This document shows, piece by piece, positions 54,339 to 63,923 of a DNA stretch of 64,000 nt; within the stretch, counting starts at the first letter, position 1; every line of letters begins with the position of its first letter. The notes under the pieces were generated by a model. It made no database searches, was not told where the DNA came from, and saw only the letters and a program-made list of their open reading frames with translations. The stretch comes from Solimonas soli DSM 21787 (GTDB lineage: Bacteria > Pseudomonadota > Gammaproteobacteria > Nevskiales > Nevskiaceae). The stretch lies in assembly GCF_000474945.1 (NCBI RefSeq), contig NZ_AXDW01000011.1, positions 179,255-243,254 on the forward strand, given 5' to 3'. The translations under genes were made by a program, and so were the position numbers.

Positions 54339-54647
54339 ATGGCGACGGCATTGAAGCCCGGTTCGCGCTTCAAGAGCGCGGTTTGCGAAACGCAGGTGAT
54401 GGTCGTCAAGGCGCCGGCCGGCGAGCACGATCTGCGTTGCGGTGGCGCGCCGATGGTGGCGCCGACCGACAGCGCGGGCGGCGAACCGGATGCCGCCTTT
54501 GGCGGGCCGACGCTGATCGGCAAGCGCTATGTCAACGCCGACGAATCGCTTGAGCTGCTCTGCACCAAGGGCGGCAAGGGCGGCCTGAGCCTCGGCACGA
54601 CGCCGCTCGAAGTGAAGCAGGCCAAGCAGCTGCCGTCGTCGGACTGA
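54339..54647 (+). CDS. Conserved small protein of unknown function
   Basis: A 102-residue protein with MVVKAPAGEHDLRCGGAPMV near the start and LELLCTKGGKGGLSLG near the end. The two Cys-containing segments could bind a metal. Small proteins with the LRCGGxPM pattern are often found beside acyl-CoA synthetase genes, as here (187 bp upstream of one). GAGGAGAAGGACAGC precedes the ATG. No function can be named. Confidence 0.75.
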   Translation: MATALKPGSRFKSAVCETQVMVVKAPAGEHDLRCGGAPMVAPTDSAGGEPDAAFGGPTLIGKRYVNADESLELLCTKGGKGGLSLGTTPLEVKQAKQLPSSD

Positions 54648-54833
54648 GCGTCCGCGTGGCGCGGGGCGGCGAGCGGCGAGCCTGCGGCGCCGACGCTTCT
54701 TGATCGTTTCCGCAATGCCGCTTGATCCGCCCTCATCCCGACCGGCGCCCCGCGCCGGGCAGCCGCGAGGTCGGGGAGAATGCAGGGCACCTGGAACGCC
54801 GACCCGCCAGCCGATCGCAACCGCCCGAGCACC

Positions 54834-56327
54834 ATGAACATCTCCACCATTCTCGACATGGCCGCCGAAGCGTTCGGCGAACGCGTGGCGCTGGTCGTCG
54901 GCGACGAGCGCTACACCTACGCCGCACTGCGCGAAGCGGCGCTGCGCGCGGCGGCGCGCATCCAGGCCTCCGGCGCGCGCTGCGTCGCGTTGCTCGACGT
55001 CGCCAGCCCGGCGACGCCGATCGCCGTGTTCGCCGCGGCCTACGCCGGCGTGCCCTACGTGCCGCTCAACTACCGCCTGACGGCGCCGGAGTTGAACGAG
55101 CTGGTCGAGCGCATCGCGCCGGCGCTGCTGATCACGATCGACGACTACCGCAAGCTGCTCGTGCCACGCGCCGACCTGGGGATTCTCGATCGCGGCGAAT
55201 TCCTCGCACTGCCGCCGCTCGACGGCGCGCCGCCGCAGCCGGCCGAGGACCCGCGCGCGATCGCCGTGCAGCTCTTCACCAGCGGCACGACCGGCAAGCC
55301 GAAGGCGGCGATCCTGCGCCACGAAAACCTGATGAGCTACATCGTCGGCACCGTCGAGTTCGGCGCGGCCGACGAGGACGACGCGATCGTCGTCACCGTG
55401 CCGCCGTATCACATCGCCGGCATCTCGGCGGTGCTCAGCTCGACCTATGCCTGCCGGCGCATGGTGCTGCTGCCGAACTTCGAACCGCGCGCCTGGCTCG
55501 AGGCGATGCGCCGGGAGAAGGTCAGCAACGCCTTTCTCGTGCCGACCATGCTCGGCCGCATCGTCGATCACCTCGTCGAGCACGGCGCCGCGCCGGACCT
55601 GCCGGCGCTGCGCGCGCTGGCCTACGGCGGCGGCAAGATGCCGCTGTCGACGATCGCCAAGGCCATGCAGCTGTTCCCGGGCGTCGACTTCACCAACGCC
55701 TACGGCCTCACCGAGACCAGCTCGACGATCGCCGTGCTCGGCCCGGACGATCACCGCGCCGCCGCCGCCAGCGACGATCCGCTGGTGCGCCGCCGCCTGG
55801 CCTCGGTCGGCCGGCCGGCGGCGGTCGAGATCGAGATTCGCGACGACGACGGCAAGGTGCTCGGGCCCGAGGAGGCCGGCATGGTCTACGTGCGCGGCCC
55901 GCAGGTGTCCGGCGAATACCTCTCGCTCGGCAGCCAGCTCGATGCCGACGGCTGGTTCCCGACCAAGGACCGCGGCTATCTCGACGCCGAGGGCTACCTC
56001 TTCCTCGACGGCCGCGCCGACGACGTCATCGTGCGCGGCGGCGAGAACATCTCGCCGGGCGAGATCGAGGACGTGCTGCTCTCGCACCCGGCGGTCGCCG
56101 ACTGCGCCTGCGTGGCGATGCCCGACGAGCAGTGGGGCGAGGCCGTCGCCGCGGCCATCGTGCTCAAGGACGGCGCCGCCGTCGACGCCGCCGAGCTGCA
56201 GGAGCTGGTCAAGGGCCGGCTGCGCTCCTCGCGCGTGCCGCAGGCCATCGTCTTCAAGGACGCGCTGCCGTACAACGAGACCGGCAAGGTGCTGCGCCGC
56301 GTGATCCGCCAGGAATTCGCCGGCTGA
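54834..56327 (+). CDS. Acyl-CoA synthetase (AMP-forming)
   Basis: A 497-residue ANL superfamily ligase. It has the phosphate loop LFTSGTTGKPKAAI, NAYGLTETSS (A5), the GWFPTKDRGYLD hinge segment (A7-A8), RGGENISPGEIE, and the C-terminal NETGKVLRR with the catalytic Lys. The start at 54834 directly precedes the family N-terminus; an earlier ATG at 54780 is possible. It activates a carboxylic acid to its CoA thioester, probably a pathway intermediate destined for the CoA-transferases and the thiolase-like enzyme. Confidence 0.92.
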   Translation: MNISTILDMAAEAFGERVALVVGDERYTYAALREAALRAAARIQASGARCVALLDVASPATPIAVFAAAYAGVPYVPLNYRLTAPELNELVERIAPALLITIDDYRKLLVPRADLGILDRGEFLALPPLDGAPPQPAEDPRAIAVQLFTSGTTGKPKAAILRHENLMSYIVGTVEFGAADEDDAIVVTVPPYHIAGISAVLSSTYACRRMVLLPNFEPRAWLEAMRREKVSNAFLVPTMLGRIVDHLVEHGAAPDLPALRALAYGGGKMPLSTIAKAMQLFPGVDFTNAYGLTETSSTIAVLGPDDHRAAAASDDPLVRRRLASVGRPAAVEIEIRDDDGKVLGPEEAGMVYVRGPQVSGEYLSLGSQLDADGWFPTKDRGYLDAEGYLFLDGRADDVIVRGGENISPGEIEDVLLSHPAVADCACVAMPDEQWGEAVAAAIVLKDGAAVDAAELQELVKGRLRSSRVPQAIVFKDALPYNETGKVLRRVIRQEFAG

Positions 56328-56417
56328 GCGCCGTCCTTGCCGCTTGCGGGCGAGGGCGGAGACTGCGCATCGTCCGCCGCAGCGTTTAATCTTCCGCGAC
56401 CGCCACGGAGCCGCGCC

Positions 56418-56885
56418 ATGCCGTTCATCATCGACAAGACGGTCGACATCAACGCCCCCGCCGACGTCGTCTGGGAAGTGATCAGCGATCTGGCGAAGTA
56501 TCCGGAGTGGAATCCGTTCTGCGTCGAATGCCGCTCGACCCTGCGTCCGGGCGACCCGATCGACATGAAGGTCAGGCTCACCGCGCGGCCGCAGGCGCAG
56601 CGCGAGTGGATGAAGGAATACACGGCGGGCAAGGGCTTCGCGTACAGCATGAAGCCGGTGCCGGGCGGCGCGCTGTCGTCGCGGCGCTCGCACGAGATCA
56701 CGCCGGTCGACGGCGCGCGCAGCCGCTATCGCTCGCACTTCCAGCTGCAGGGCTGGCTCAGCGTCGTCGTGCTGGCGCTGTTCCGTCGCGCGCTCGAAAA
56801 CGGCTTCGCCGGCATGACGGCGGGCGTCAAGCAGCGTGCCGAGGAACTGTGGATTCATCGTCAGACCAACGCCGGCGGCGGTTGA
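56418..56885 (+). CDS. SRPBCC (START-like) domain protein
   Basis: A 155-residue SRPBCC fold: VDINAPADVVWEVISDLAKY then PEWNPFC at the start, a central beta-sheet, and a long C-terminal helix (FRRALENGFAGMTAGVKQRA). Such proteins bind hydrophobic ligands in a deep pocket. The gene lies between the acyl-CoA synthetase and a CoA-transferase on the same strand and overlaps neither. Confidence 0.88.
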   Translation: MPFIIDKTVDINAPADVVWEVISDLAKYPEWNPFCVECRSTLRPGDPIDMKVRLTARPQAQREWMKEYTAGKGFAYSMKPVPGGALSSRRSHEITPVDGARSRYRSHFQLQGWLSVVVLALFRRALENGFAGMTAGVKQRAEELWIHRQTNAGGG

Positions 56886-56892
56886 GCGCACG

Positions 56893-58248
56893 ATGAGCGC
56901 GCCGCGCGATGCCGCGGCGCCGGGCGCCGCCTATCGCGATGCGCTGCTCGCGAGTCTGGGCGTCGCCGCATCGGCGCCGGCGCCGGTGCCGGACGAGCAT
57001 CCGGCGCTCGCCTGCGCGGCGAGCGGCCTGATGGCGCTCAGCGGTCAGGCCGACGGACCGCCCTTGATGTGTCCCGTGCCGCTCGCCACGCTCGCCGACG
57101 GCGCGCTCGCCGCGCTCGCCACGCTGGCGCCGCAGGCCGACTTCGCCGATCTGCGCGGAGCCCGCCTGCTCGGCGAGCGCGCGGCGCTGACGGGGCTGCG
57201 CCGTCAGGGCGCGCGATCCGCCGGCGGCGCCTGTCGCCTGCTCGATGCCGCCGACGGCGCATTCGCCCTGAGCCTGGCGCGCGACGATGACTGGTCGCTG
57301 CTGCCGGCCTGGCTGGAGGACGACGCGGCGGATTGGGATCGCGTCGCGCGGCTCGTGCGCACGCGCCATCGCGACGAACTCGTCGCGCGCGGCCGGCTGC
57401 TCGGTCTGGCCGTCGCGCCGGGCGTGGACGCGCCGCACGAGCGCACGGCCTGGTTCGAGCTGCCGCGCGGCGACGCGCATTTCGCGATGAAACCCGCGCG
57501 GCCGCCGCGCGTCGTCGATCTGTCCTCGCTGTGGGCCGGCCCGCTGTGCACGCAGCTGCTGCAGCGCTGCGGCGCCGAGGTGATCAAGTGCGAGAGCACG
57601 ACGCGTCCCGACGGCGCGCGCCAGGGGCCGGCGGCGTTCTTCGATCTGCTCAACGCCGGCAAGCGCAGCGTCGCGCTCGAGCTGCACACGCCGCGCGGCC
57701 GCGCACAGCTGCGCGAGCTGCTGCTGCGCGCCGATATCGTCATCGAGGCCTCGCGGCCGCGCGCGCTGCGGCAGATGGGCATCGAGGCCGAGGCGCTGCT
57801 GCGCGAGAACGCCGGGCTGACCTGGGTCAGCCTCACCGGCTACGGCCGCGCCGAGCCGCAGGCGCAGTGGATCGCCTACGGCGACGACGCCGGCGTCGCC
57901 GCCGGCCTGTCGGAAATCCTGTACCGCGCCAGCGGCGCGCGCGTCTTCGTCGGCGATGCGATCGCCGACCCGCTGACCGGCCTGCACGCCGCGCTCGCCG
58001 CCTGGGCCAGCCATCGCGCCGGCGGCGGGCGCCTGCTCGCGCTGGCGCTGCGCGATGTTGCGCGCCACGTCGCGCAGTTCGACCGGCCACGCGACGACGA
58101 GGCCCTGCGCGCGCGGCAGCGCGAGTGGACCGCGTGCGTCGCCGGCCTCGAAGCAGGCCTGCCGCCCGCGCGCGCCGCGCGCGGCACGGCGGCGGCGCTC
58201 GGCGCCGATACGACGCGCGTGCTGCAAGGCTGGGGCATCGCATGCTGA
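56893..58248 (+). CDS. CaiB/BaiF family CoA-transferase-like protein
   Basis: A 451-residue protein with an unusual N-terminal half (about 1-205) that lacks the standard motifs. The family III CoA-transferase region appears only after that (PRVVDLSSLWAGPLCTQLL, VIKCESTTRPDG, FFDLLNAGKRSVALEL, WVSLTGYG). The Asp in YGDDAG may be the catalytic residue. The C-terminal part is short. It overlaps the amidohydrolase gene by 7 nt. It may be a rearranged or specialised transferase. Confidence 0.8.
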   Translation: MSAPRDAAAPGAAYRDALLASLGVAASAPAPVPDEHPALACAASGLMALSGQADGPPLMCPVPLATLADGALAALATLAPQADFADLRGARLLGERAALTGLRRQGARSAGGACRLLDAADGAFALSLARDDDWSLLPAWLEDDAADWDRVARLVRTRHRDELVARGRLLGLAVAPGVDAPHERTAWFELPRGDAHFAMKPARPPRVVDLSSLWAGPLCTQLLQRCGAEVIKCESTTRPDGARQGPAAFFDLLNAGKRSVALELHTPRGRAQLRELLLRADIVIEASRPRALRQMGIEAEALLRENAGLTWVSLTGYGRAEPQAQWIAYGDDAGVAAGLSEILYRASGARVFVGDAIADPLTGLHAALAAWASHRAGGGRLLALALRDVARHVAQFDRPRDDEALRARQREWTACVAGLEAGLPPARAARGTAAALGADTTRVLQGWGIAC

Positions 58249-59633
58249 TTCGCCGCGCCGAGCTGCACTTCGGACCAGTCGTCGATCTGCGCATCGCCGA
58301 CGGCCGCATCGCCGCGATCGGCGCGCGCCTGCATGCGCAGGGCGACGAGACGGTGATCGACGCCGACGGCGGCGCCCTGCTGCCGGCGCTGCGCGATCAC
58401 CACATCCATCTGCAGGCGCTCGCCGCGGCGCGCGCCTCGGTCGCCTGCGGCCCGCCGCAGGTGCAGGACGAGGCGGCCCTGGTCGCGGCGCTGCGCGCGG
58501 CGGCCGCGCAGGGCGAGGGCTGGCTGCGCGGCGTCGGCTATCACGAAACGGTGGCCGGGCCGCTCGATCGCGCGCGGCTCGATCGTGTCGTCGCGTCGCG
58601 GCCGCTGCGCATCCAGCAGCGCAGCGGCCGGCTGTGGATTTTCAACTCGGCGGCGCTCGCCGCGCTCGGCGCGCGCGACGACGGCGACGATCCCTTCGAG
58701 CGCGTCGACGGCCGGCTGACGGGACGCCTCTACGACGCCGACGACTGGCTGCGCACGCGCCTGCCGCGCGCGCGGCCCGCGCTGCAGGCGCTGAGCCACG
58801 CGCTGGCGGCGCGCGGCGTGGTCGGCCTGACCGACACCACACACACCAACGGCCCCGACGATCTCGCGCATTTCGCGGCGCTGCAGGCGCGCGGCGAACT
58901 GCTGCAGGCGCTGTGCGTGATGGGCGATGCGCGGCTCGACGCCGAGGCCGACCGGCCCGGCGTGGCGCGTGGCGCGCACAAGTTCCATCTGCACGAGCAC
59001 GCGCTGCCGGATTTCGAGGCGCTGTGCGCGGCGATCCGCCGCAGTCACGCGCACGGCCGCAATGTCGCCTTCCACTGCGTGACGCGCACCGAACTGGTCT
59101 ACGTGCTCGGCGCGCTGGCCGAGACCGGCACGCGCGGCGGCGACCGCATCGAGCACGCCGCGGTCGCGCCGCCGGAACTCGCCGCCGAGCTGGCGCGTCG
59201 CCGCCTGTGGGTGGTGACGCAGCCGAACTTCGTCGCCGAGCGCGGCGATGCGTATCTCGCCGAGGTCGAGCCGCAGGATCGTGCCTGGCTGTACCGCTTG
59301 CGCGGCCTGCAGGCGGCCGGCGTGGCGCTGGCCGGCAGCACCGACGCGCCGTTCGGCGACGCCGATCCCTGGCGCGCCATGCAGGCCGCCTGCGAGCGCC
59401 GCACGCCGCGCGGCGCGCTGCTCGGCGCGGACGAGACGCTGACGCCGGAGGCCGCGCACGCCCTGTTCACCGGCGCGCTGCGCACGCCGACGCGGCCGGC
59501 GCCGCCGCTCGCGGTCGGCGCGCCGGCCGATCTCTGCCTGCTGGCCACGCCGTGGGCGGCGCTGCGCACGCGGCTCGGCGCGGCGCGCGTGCGCATGACC
59601 TGGCGCGCCGGCGTGCCGGTCTGGGCCGGCTGA
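58242..59633 (+). CDS. Amidohydrolase family protein (YtcJ-like)
   Basis: A 463-residue amidohydrolase_3 type protein. Metal ligands are LRDHHIHLQ (about residue 54), a Lys in HKFHLHEHAL, His in VAFHCVTRTE and RIEHAAVAP, and Asp in GSTDAPFGD. The domain carries a small beta-sandwich at both ends. It overlaps the upstream CoA-transferase by 7 nt, so they are translated together. The substrate is unknown. Confidence 0.88.
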   Translation: MLIRRAELHFGPVVDLRIADGRIAAIGARLHAQGDETVIDADGGALLPALRDHHIHLQALAAARASVACGPPQVQDEAALVAALRAAAAQGEGWLRGVGYHETVAGPLDRARLDRVVASRPLRIQQRSGRLWIFNSAALAALGARDDGDDPFERVDGRLTGRLYDADDWLRTRLPRARPALQALSHALAARGVVGLTDTTHTNGPDDLAHFAALQARGELLQALCVMGDARLDAEADRPGVARGAHKFHLHEHALPDFEALCAAIRRSHAHGRNVAFHCVTRTELVYVLGALAETGTRGGDRIEHAAVAPPELAAELARRRLWVVTQPNFVAERGDAYLAEVEPQDRAWLYRLRGLQAAGVALAGSTDAPFGDADPWRAMQAACERRTPRGALLGADETLTPEAAHALFTGALRTPTRPAPPLAVGAPADLCLLATPWAALRTRLGAARVRMTWRAGVPVWAG

Positions 59634-59717
59634 GACCGCGGGCGCGGCGGGCGCCGACTTGCCCCGTCGTCCGGGCGGACGAAGAATTCCGGGCATGCGT
59701 TATTGAAACTCGGCGGC

Positions 59718-60506
59718 ATGGAGCACAGCGCCATCATGCGCAGGACTGGACGGGGAGTGTCGGAGAGGCAGCCTCAGGGGGTGGTGGCCGGGGCGGCGAG
59801 CGCGCCGGCGCCGGCCGTGGCGCGCGTCGGACGGCCGCCGGCCGTCACCGTGCAGGCGATCATCGCGGCGGCGATCGAGATCGGCCTCGACACCGTCACC
59901 TTCAAGCAGATCGCCGACCGGCTCGGCGTCGCGCAGGCGACGCTGTACCGGCACGTCCACAACCGCGACGAGCTGCTGCGCCTGGCGACTTTCCAGATCA
60001 TGCTCGCGCGCCGCCTGCCGGACGGCGCGCATGAGCACTGGACGGCGCTCGCCGAGCGCTACGCCGAGGGCCTGTTCGAGGTGCTGACCGCCGAGCCGCT
60101 GCTGATCGCCGAGCTGCTCAAGGGCCGCCTCGGGCCGCACGCCGAGCTCGACATCCTCGAACAGTTCATCGAGGCGATGGCGGCGCACGGCTTCCGCGCC
60201 GAGGAAAGCGCGGCGCTGTTCCACTGGATCGGCATGGTCACGCTCGGCGCCGCGCTCGGCGCCGCCGGCCTCAAGGCCAGCATCCAGAACCAGGAGCCCT
60301 GGCATCAGCTGATCGACCGCACCTTCGACGAGCGCGACGAGGGCGAGCTGCCGCACGCGCGCGCGCTGCTGGGCAATCTCGGCGAGACGGCGATGCTGGT
60401 CGACTGGCGCGTCGCCCTGCGCACGATGCTGTCCGGCTACGCCGCCGCGCGCGAGAAGCGCGAGAACCTCGCCAGGACCTTGCATACGCGGCGGCGCGAG
60501 CGCTGA
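59718..60506 (+). CDS. TetR family transcriptional regulator
   Basis: A 262-residue regulator with an Ala/Pro-rich extension and a TetR helix-turn-helix ([20 protein letters not shown] then VHNRDELL, about residues 60-88). The helical C-terminal ligand domain is longer than average. The ATG at 59718 is chosen; an in-frame TTG at 59703 is possible. A GGACGAAGAATTCCGG string precedes it (59677-59692). Ribosome binding near the start is weak. Confidence 0.88.
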   Translation: MEHSAIMRRTGRGVSERQPQGVVAGAASAPAPAVARVGRPPAVTVQAIIAAAIEIGLDTVTFKQIADRLGVAQATLYRHVHNRDELLRLATFQIMLARRLPDGAHEHWTALAERYAEGLFEVLTAEPLLIAELLKGRLGPHAELDILEQFIEAMAAHGFRAEESAALFHWIGMVTLGAALGAAGLKASIQNQEPWHQLIDRTFDERDEGELPHARALLGNLGETAMLVDWRVALRTMLSGYAAAREKRENLARTLHTRRRER

Positions 60507-60529
60507 CGCGCGGCCCGGGAGACGACGCC

Positions 60530-60694
60530 ATGGACAAATGGATCTGCGTGATCTGCGGCTACATCTACGACGAGGCGCTCGGCATGCCCGAACACGGCAT
60601 CGCGCCGGGCACCCGGTTCAGCGAGCTGCCGGACGGCTGGGTCTGTCCGGAATGCGGTTCACCGAAGGAATCGTTCGAGATCTACGCCGGTTGA
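60530..60694 (+). CDS. Rubredoxin (second copy)
   Basis: A 54-residue Fe(Cys)4 protein with CVICG (6-10) and CPECG (39-43) and the [18 protein letters not shown] core. It is about 60 % similar by eye to the rubredoxin at 24448 but clearly distinct. It follows the TetR gene by 23 nt and precedes the DUF2505 gene by 28 nt on the same strand. Confidence 0.93.
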   Translation: MDKWICVICGYIYDEALGMPEHGIAPGTRFSELPDGWVCPECGSPKESFEIYAG

Positions 60695-60722
60695 AGCCGG
60701 GAACAACGAGGGGGAGAAGGCC

Positions 60723-61193
60723 ATGAAGCATCAGATGCAGGCGCGCTTTGCCGCGCCACCGGACGTGGTCGTCCGCATGTTCGGCGACAAGGCCTTCCAC
60801 GTGAAGAAGCTCGATGCGCTCGGCCTGCCGTACAAGGTCCTGGCGCAGGAGGCCGATGCCAACACCTTCCGCATCCGCGTCGAGCGCAAGGTGCCGGTGC
60901 AGATGCCGGGCGGCAAGAAGGCCGAGGCGACGGTCGTCAACGAGGAGCTCTGGCATCTCGCCGAGCGGCGCGGCAGCGTCAAGGTCGATGCCGGCATGAT
61001 GCCGATCGACTGCGCGTGCACGGCGCAGATCGTCGCCGACGGCAAGCACACGCGCGTGGTCTACGACTGGACGATCAAATCGAGCGTGCCGCTGCTCGGC
61101 GGCCAGATCGAGAAGATGGCGCTCGCCGACATGGAGACGCGCTTCGCCGACGAGACGCGCGTCGCCGCCAGCCTGCTGAACGACTATCTCTGA
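60723..61193 (+). CDS. DUF2505 family protein
   Basis: A 156-residue SRPBCC-like protein of the DUF2505 family (MFGDKAFHVKKLDALG, VPVQMPGGKKAEATVVNEE, GGQIEKMALADM). The fold resembles START domains with a ligand cavity. GAGGGGGAGAAGGCC is upstream of the ATG. No function is established; proximity to rubredoxin and DUF1329 genes suggests lipid or terpenoid handling (inference). Confidence 0.85.
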   Translation: MKHQMQARFAAPPDVVVRMFGDKAFHVKKLDALGLPYKVLAQEADANTFRIRVERKVPVQMPGGKKAEATVVNEELWHLAERRGSVKVDAGMMPIDCACTAQIVADGKHTRVVYDWTIKSSVPLLGGQIEKMALADMETRFADETRVAASLLNDYL

Positions 61194-61413
61194 ACGCAGG
61201 CCGCGGCGCGGATACTCGTTTCGGACGAGGCACCGCGCCGATTCGCAACTACGATAGCTCCACGGCGATGTGCGCGTGGCGCGCACCGCGCTCCGGCCCG
61301 CACACGATCGGCTTCACGCGACGATGGCGACAGGCCGCTCACGCGGCGCAGCGAATGTCCTGCGCGCGCTTTGATGGGATCGTCTCCGGCGATTCCAACG
61401 ACGAGGAGAGAAC

Positions 61414-62784
61414 ATGAAGGTCAAAACGGTTCTGGCGTCCTGCTTCGCCGTCAGCGCGATCGGCTTTGCCGCGCCGCAGGCTTACGCGAAGGTCGATGCC
61501 GCGAAAGCGGCGGAGCTCGACGGTCCGAAGCTGACGTGCATCGGCGCCGAGAAGGCCGGCTCGCCGGGCGGCGTCGCCGAATACACCGGCAAGTACCTCG
61601 ACAGCTGGCCGGGCATGAAGAAGCCGTTCGGCTACGAACCCGGACCTTATGCCGACGAGAAGCCGCTGTTCACGGTCACCGCGAAGAACATGGCGCAGTA
61701 CGAAGCCAAGCTGACCGAAGGCCAGAAGGCGCTGCTCAAGCAGTTCCCCGATTCGTACCGCATGAACGTGTATCCGAGCCACCGCGACTTCGGCGTGCCG
61801 GCCTGGGTCTGCGACACGGTCAAGAAGAACGCGACGACCTCGGAAGTCGTCGATGACGGTCTCGGCATCACCGGCATCAGCGGCGCGATTCCGTTCCCCT
61901 TCCCGAAGAGCGGCCTCGAAGCGATCTGGAACGTCATCAACCCGCATCGCGCCTGGACCGAGCAGGCGGTCTGCGACATCGCCGACGTCTATTCGAACGG
62001 CAGCATCGCCTGGGGCCGCAACAAGTTCATGACGCTGAACCCGGGCAACGACCCGAAGAAGCGCGGCTCGTTCACCGACAAGATCAACGCCTACTTCTAC
62101 ACCGGCTACCTGCTGCCGGAACGCGACAAGGGCTTTGTCGCCGTCGGCATCCAGCCGAACAACTTCAAGAACGATTCGACGCAGTCCTGGCAGTACCAGC
62201 CCGGCATCCGCCGCGTGCGCCAGGCGCCGGAAGTCGGCTTCGACTACCCGGTGCCGCCGGCCGGACTGCGCACGGTCGACGACGACTACGTATTCAACGG
62301 CTCGCCGGAGCGCTACACCTGGAAGCTGGTCGGCAAGCAGGAAATCTACGTGCCGTACCACAACTTCAAGATCAATGATCCGGCGCTCAAGTACACGGAC
62401 ATCATCAAGCCGAACACCATCAACCCGGACTACGAGCGCTACGAGCTGCACCGCGTGTGGATACTCGAAGGCTCGCTCAAGCAGGGCGTGCGCCACATCT
62501 ACAGCAAGCGACGCCTGTACGTCGACGAGGACACCTGGATGGCGCTGTGGGCCGACAACTACGACGCGCGCGGCCAGCTGTGGCGCGTGGCCTTCGTCAA
62601 CTACTTCTTCTCGCAGGAATCGCAGACCTTCCACCGCGGCACCTCGGTCTATCACGACCTGACGGCGAAGGCCTACGAGGCCGGCTACATGGTCAACGAG
62701 CGCGGCGATGGCTGGTGGCGCACCAACAAGCCGCTGACGCCGGCGATGTTCAGCCCGGAAGCGGCGGCGCGCGGCGGCCATTAA
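61414..62784 (+). CDS. DUF1329 family periplasmic protein (second copy)
   Basis: A 456-residue exported protein with a signal peptide ending near PQAYA-KV. It is highly similar to the DUF1329 protein at 8771-10138 throughout (for example GFDYPVPPAG, NGSPERYTWKLVGK, YELHRVWIXEG with X varying). The two copies flank most of the window on the same strand. A TCGTTTCGGACGAGG string at 61222-61236 weakly resembles the shared upstream element and lies about 180 bp before the start, close to the spacing at the first copy. GAGGAGAGAAC precedes the ATG. A strong terminator follows. Confidence 0.88.
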   Translation: MKVKTVLASCFAVSAIGFAAPQAYAKVDAAKAAELDGPKLTCIGAEKAGSPGGVAEYTGKYLDSWPGMKKPFGYEPGPYADEKPLFTVTAKNMAQYEAKLTEGQKALLKQFPDSYRMNVYPSHRDFGVPAWVCDTVKKNATTSEVVDDGLGITGISGAIPFPFPKSGLEAIWNVINPHRAWTEQAVCDIADVYSNGSIAWGRNKFMTLNPGNDPKKRGSFTDKINAYFYTGYLLPERDKGFVAVGIQPNNFKNDSTQSWQYQPGIRRVRQAPEVGFDYPVPPAGLRTVDDDYVFNGSPERYTWKLVGKQEIYVPYHNFKINDPALKYTDIIKPNTINPDYERYELHRVWILEGSLKQGVRHIYSKRRLYVDEDTWMALWADNYDARGQLWRVAFVNYFFSQESQTFHRGTSVYHDLTAKAYEAGYMVNERGDGWWRTNKPLTPAMFSPEAAARGGH

Positions 62785-62807
62785 GAACTCTGCGAGTGAC
62801 TGTCAAA

Positions 62808-62835
62808 CGGGGCGGCTTTGCCGCCCCGTGTTTTT
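62808..62835 (+). terminator. Rho-independent terminator after the second DUF1329 gene
   Basis: An 8-bp stem CGGGGCGG / CCGCCCCG with loop CTTTG is followed by TGTTTTT. It lies 23 nt after the DUF1329 stop and 13 nt before the next start codon. Confidence 0.9.
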
Positions 62836-62847
62836 GAGGATCGGAAA

Positions 62848-63714
62848 ATGCAGACGGCGTTCATCACCGGCGCGAATGTCGGACAGGCGAATCTGCTGAC
62901 GAAGGCACTGGCGGCGCGCGGCTGGCGCGTGTTCGCCGGCGTGCTGCCCGGCGCGCCCACGGATCTCGTCACCGGCGGCAACGTCGTCGTCGTCGAGCAG
63001 GACGTGTCGAAGGACGAATCGGTGAAGGCGAGCGCCGGATTCGTGACCGACGCGCTGGGCGGCGGCGGGCTCGATCTGCTGATGAATGTCGCCGGTGTCG
63101 CCAACATCGGCACCGGCGTGCTGGAAGCGGCCGATTTCGCGGCGGTGCAGCGCCTGTTCAACATCAATCTGTTCGGCCAGCTGCGCGTGATCCAGGCCTT
63201 CCTGCCGCTGATCCGCCGCAGCGCGCCCGGTTCGCGCATCGCCAACTACAGCTCCGGCGCCATCCTCGCCAACCCGGTCGGCGCCGGCGCCTACAACATG
63301 ACCAAGCATGCCATCCACGGCATGACGCTGACCCTGCGCCACGAGCTCGCGCCGTTCGGCATTCAGGTCACCTCGATCATTCCCGGCGGCGTGCTGACAG
63401 CGATGTCGGCGAACTCGCACGCCAACACCGAGCGCAGCTGGAACGAGCAGCCGGAAGCGGTGCGCCAGGTCTACGAGCCGTACCTGAAGCGCGTGATGAC
63501 GCGAGTGCTGCCCGACATGCTGGAAAAGAGCGGCGCCACGCCCGAGCAGGCACTGGCCGGCACGCTGGTCATCCTCGACAAGAAGAAGTGGAAGCCGATG
63601 GAGTATCTCGGCAAGGACGTGAAGCCGATGGGCATGATGAAGCGCCTGCTGTCCGATACCCAGCTCGAGGCGATGATGCGCCGCAGCTTCCAGGTGCCGG
63701 CCTACAAAGCTTGA
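62848..63714 (+). CDS. SDR family oxidoreductase
   Basis: A 288-residue short-chain dehydrogenase. The cofactor motif is atypical: TGANVGQANLL in place of TGxxxGxG, so the last Gly is replaced. The active site is normal (YSSG with Ser, YNMTK for Tyr/Lys) and NVAG substitutes for NNAG. The C-terminal extension (about 45 residues, KKWKPMEYLGKDVKPMG) is longer than in classical SDRs. The start follows the upstream terminator closely. Confidence 0.88.
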   Translation: MQTAFITGANVGQANLLTKALAARGWRVFAGVLPGAPTDLVTGGNVVVVEQDVSKDESVKASAGFVTDALGGGGLDLLMNVAGVANIGTGVLEAADFAAVQRLFNINLFGQLRVIQAFLPLIRRSAPGSRIANYSSGAILANPVGAGAYNMTKHAIHGMTLTLRHELAPFGIQVTSIIPGGVLTAMSANSHANTERSWNEQPEAVRQVYEPYLKRVMTRVLPDMLEKSGATPEQALAGTLVILDKKKWKPMEYLGKDVKPMGMMKRLLSDTQLEAMMRRSFQVPAYKA

Positions 63715-63764
63715 GCGCGGCGGCGCAGAACACCAGGCTCTGGAGGCGGGGTGGCGTGCGCCGC

Positions 63765-63797
63765 GCCGGACAAGCCCGGTCCGGCGGCCCTTTTTTG
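63765..63797 (+). terminator. Rho-independent terminator after the SDR gene
   Basis: GCCGGAC (63765-63771) and GTCCGGC (63779-63785) form a 7-bp stem, and six T residues follow at 63791-63796. It separates the SDR gene from the tRNA gene. Confidence 0.8.
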
Positions 63798-63846
63798 TTC
63801 GTTCCGTGGCTTCGCCGGGCGCCGTGCTTTAGAATCCGCCCTCCAC

Positions 63847-63923
63847 GCGCCCGTAGCTCAGCTGGATAGAGTGCCGGTTTCCGAAACCGTAGGTCGCAGG
63901 TTCGAATCCTGCCGGGCGCACCA
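63847..63923 (+). tRNA. tRNA-Arg (anticodon CCG)
   Basis: A 77-nt cloverleaf: acceptor GCGCCCG / CGGGCGC, D-arm GCTC-AGCTGGATA-GAGT, anticodon loop TTCCGAA with CCG at positions 34-36, T-arm GCAGG-TTCGAAT-CCTGC, and an encoded 3' CCA. It reads CGG codons. The first anticodon-stem pair appears mismatched. About 77 bp of unassigned sequence follow to the window edge. Confidence 0.95.
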
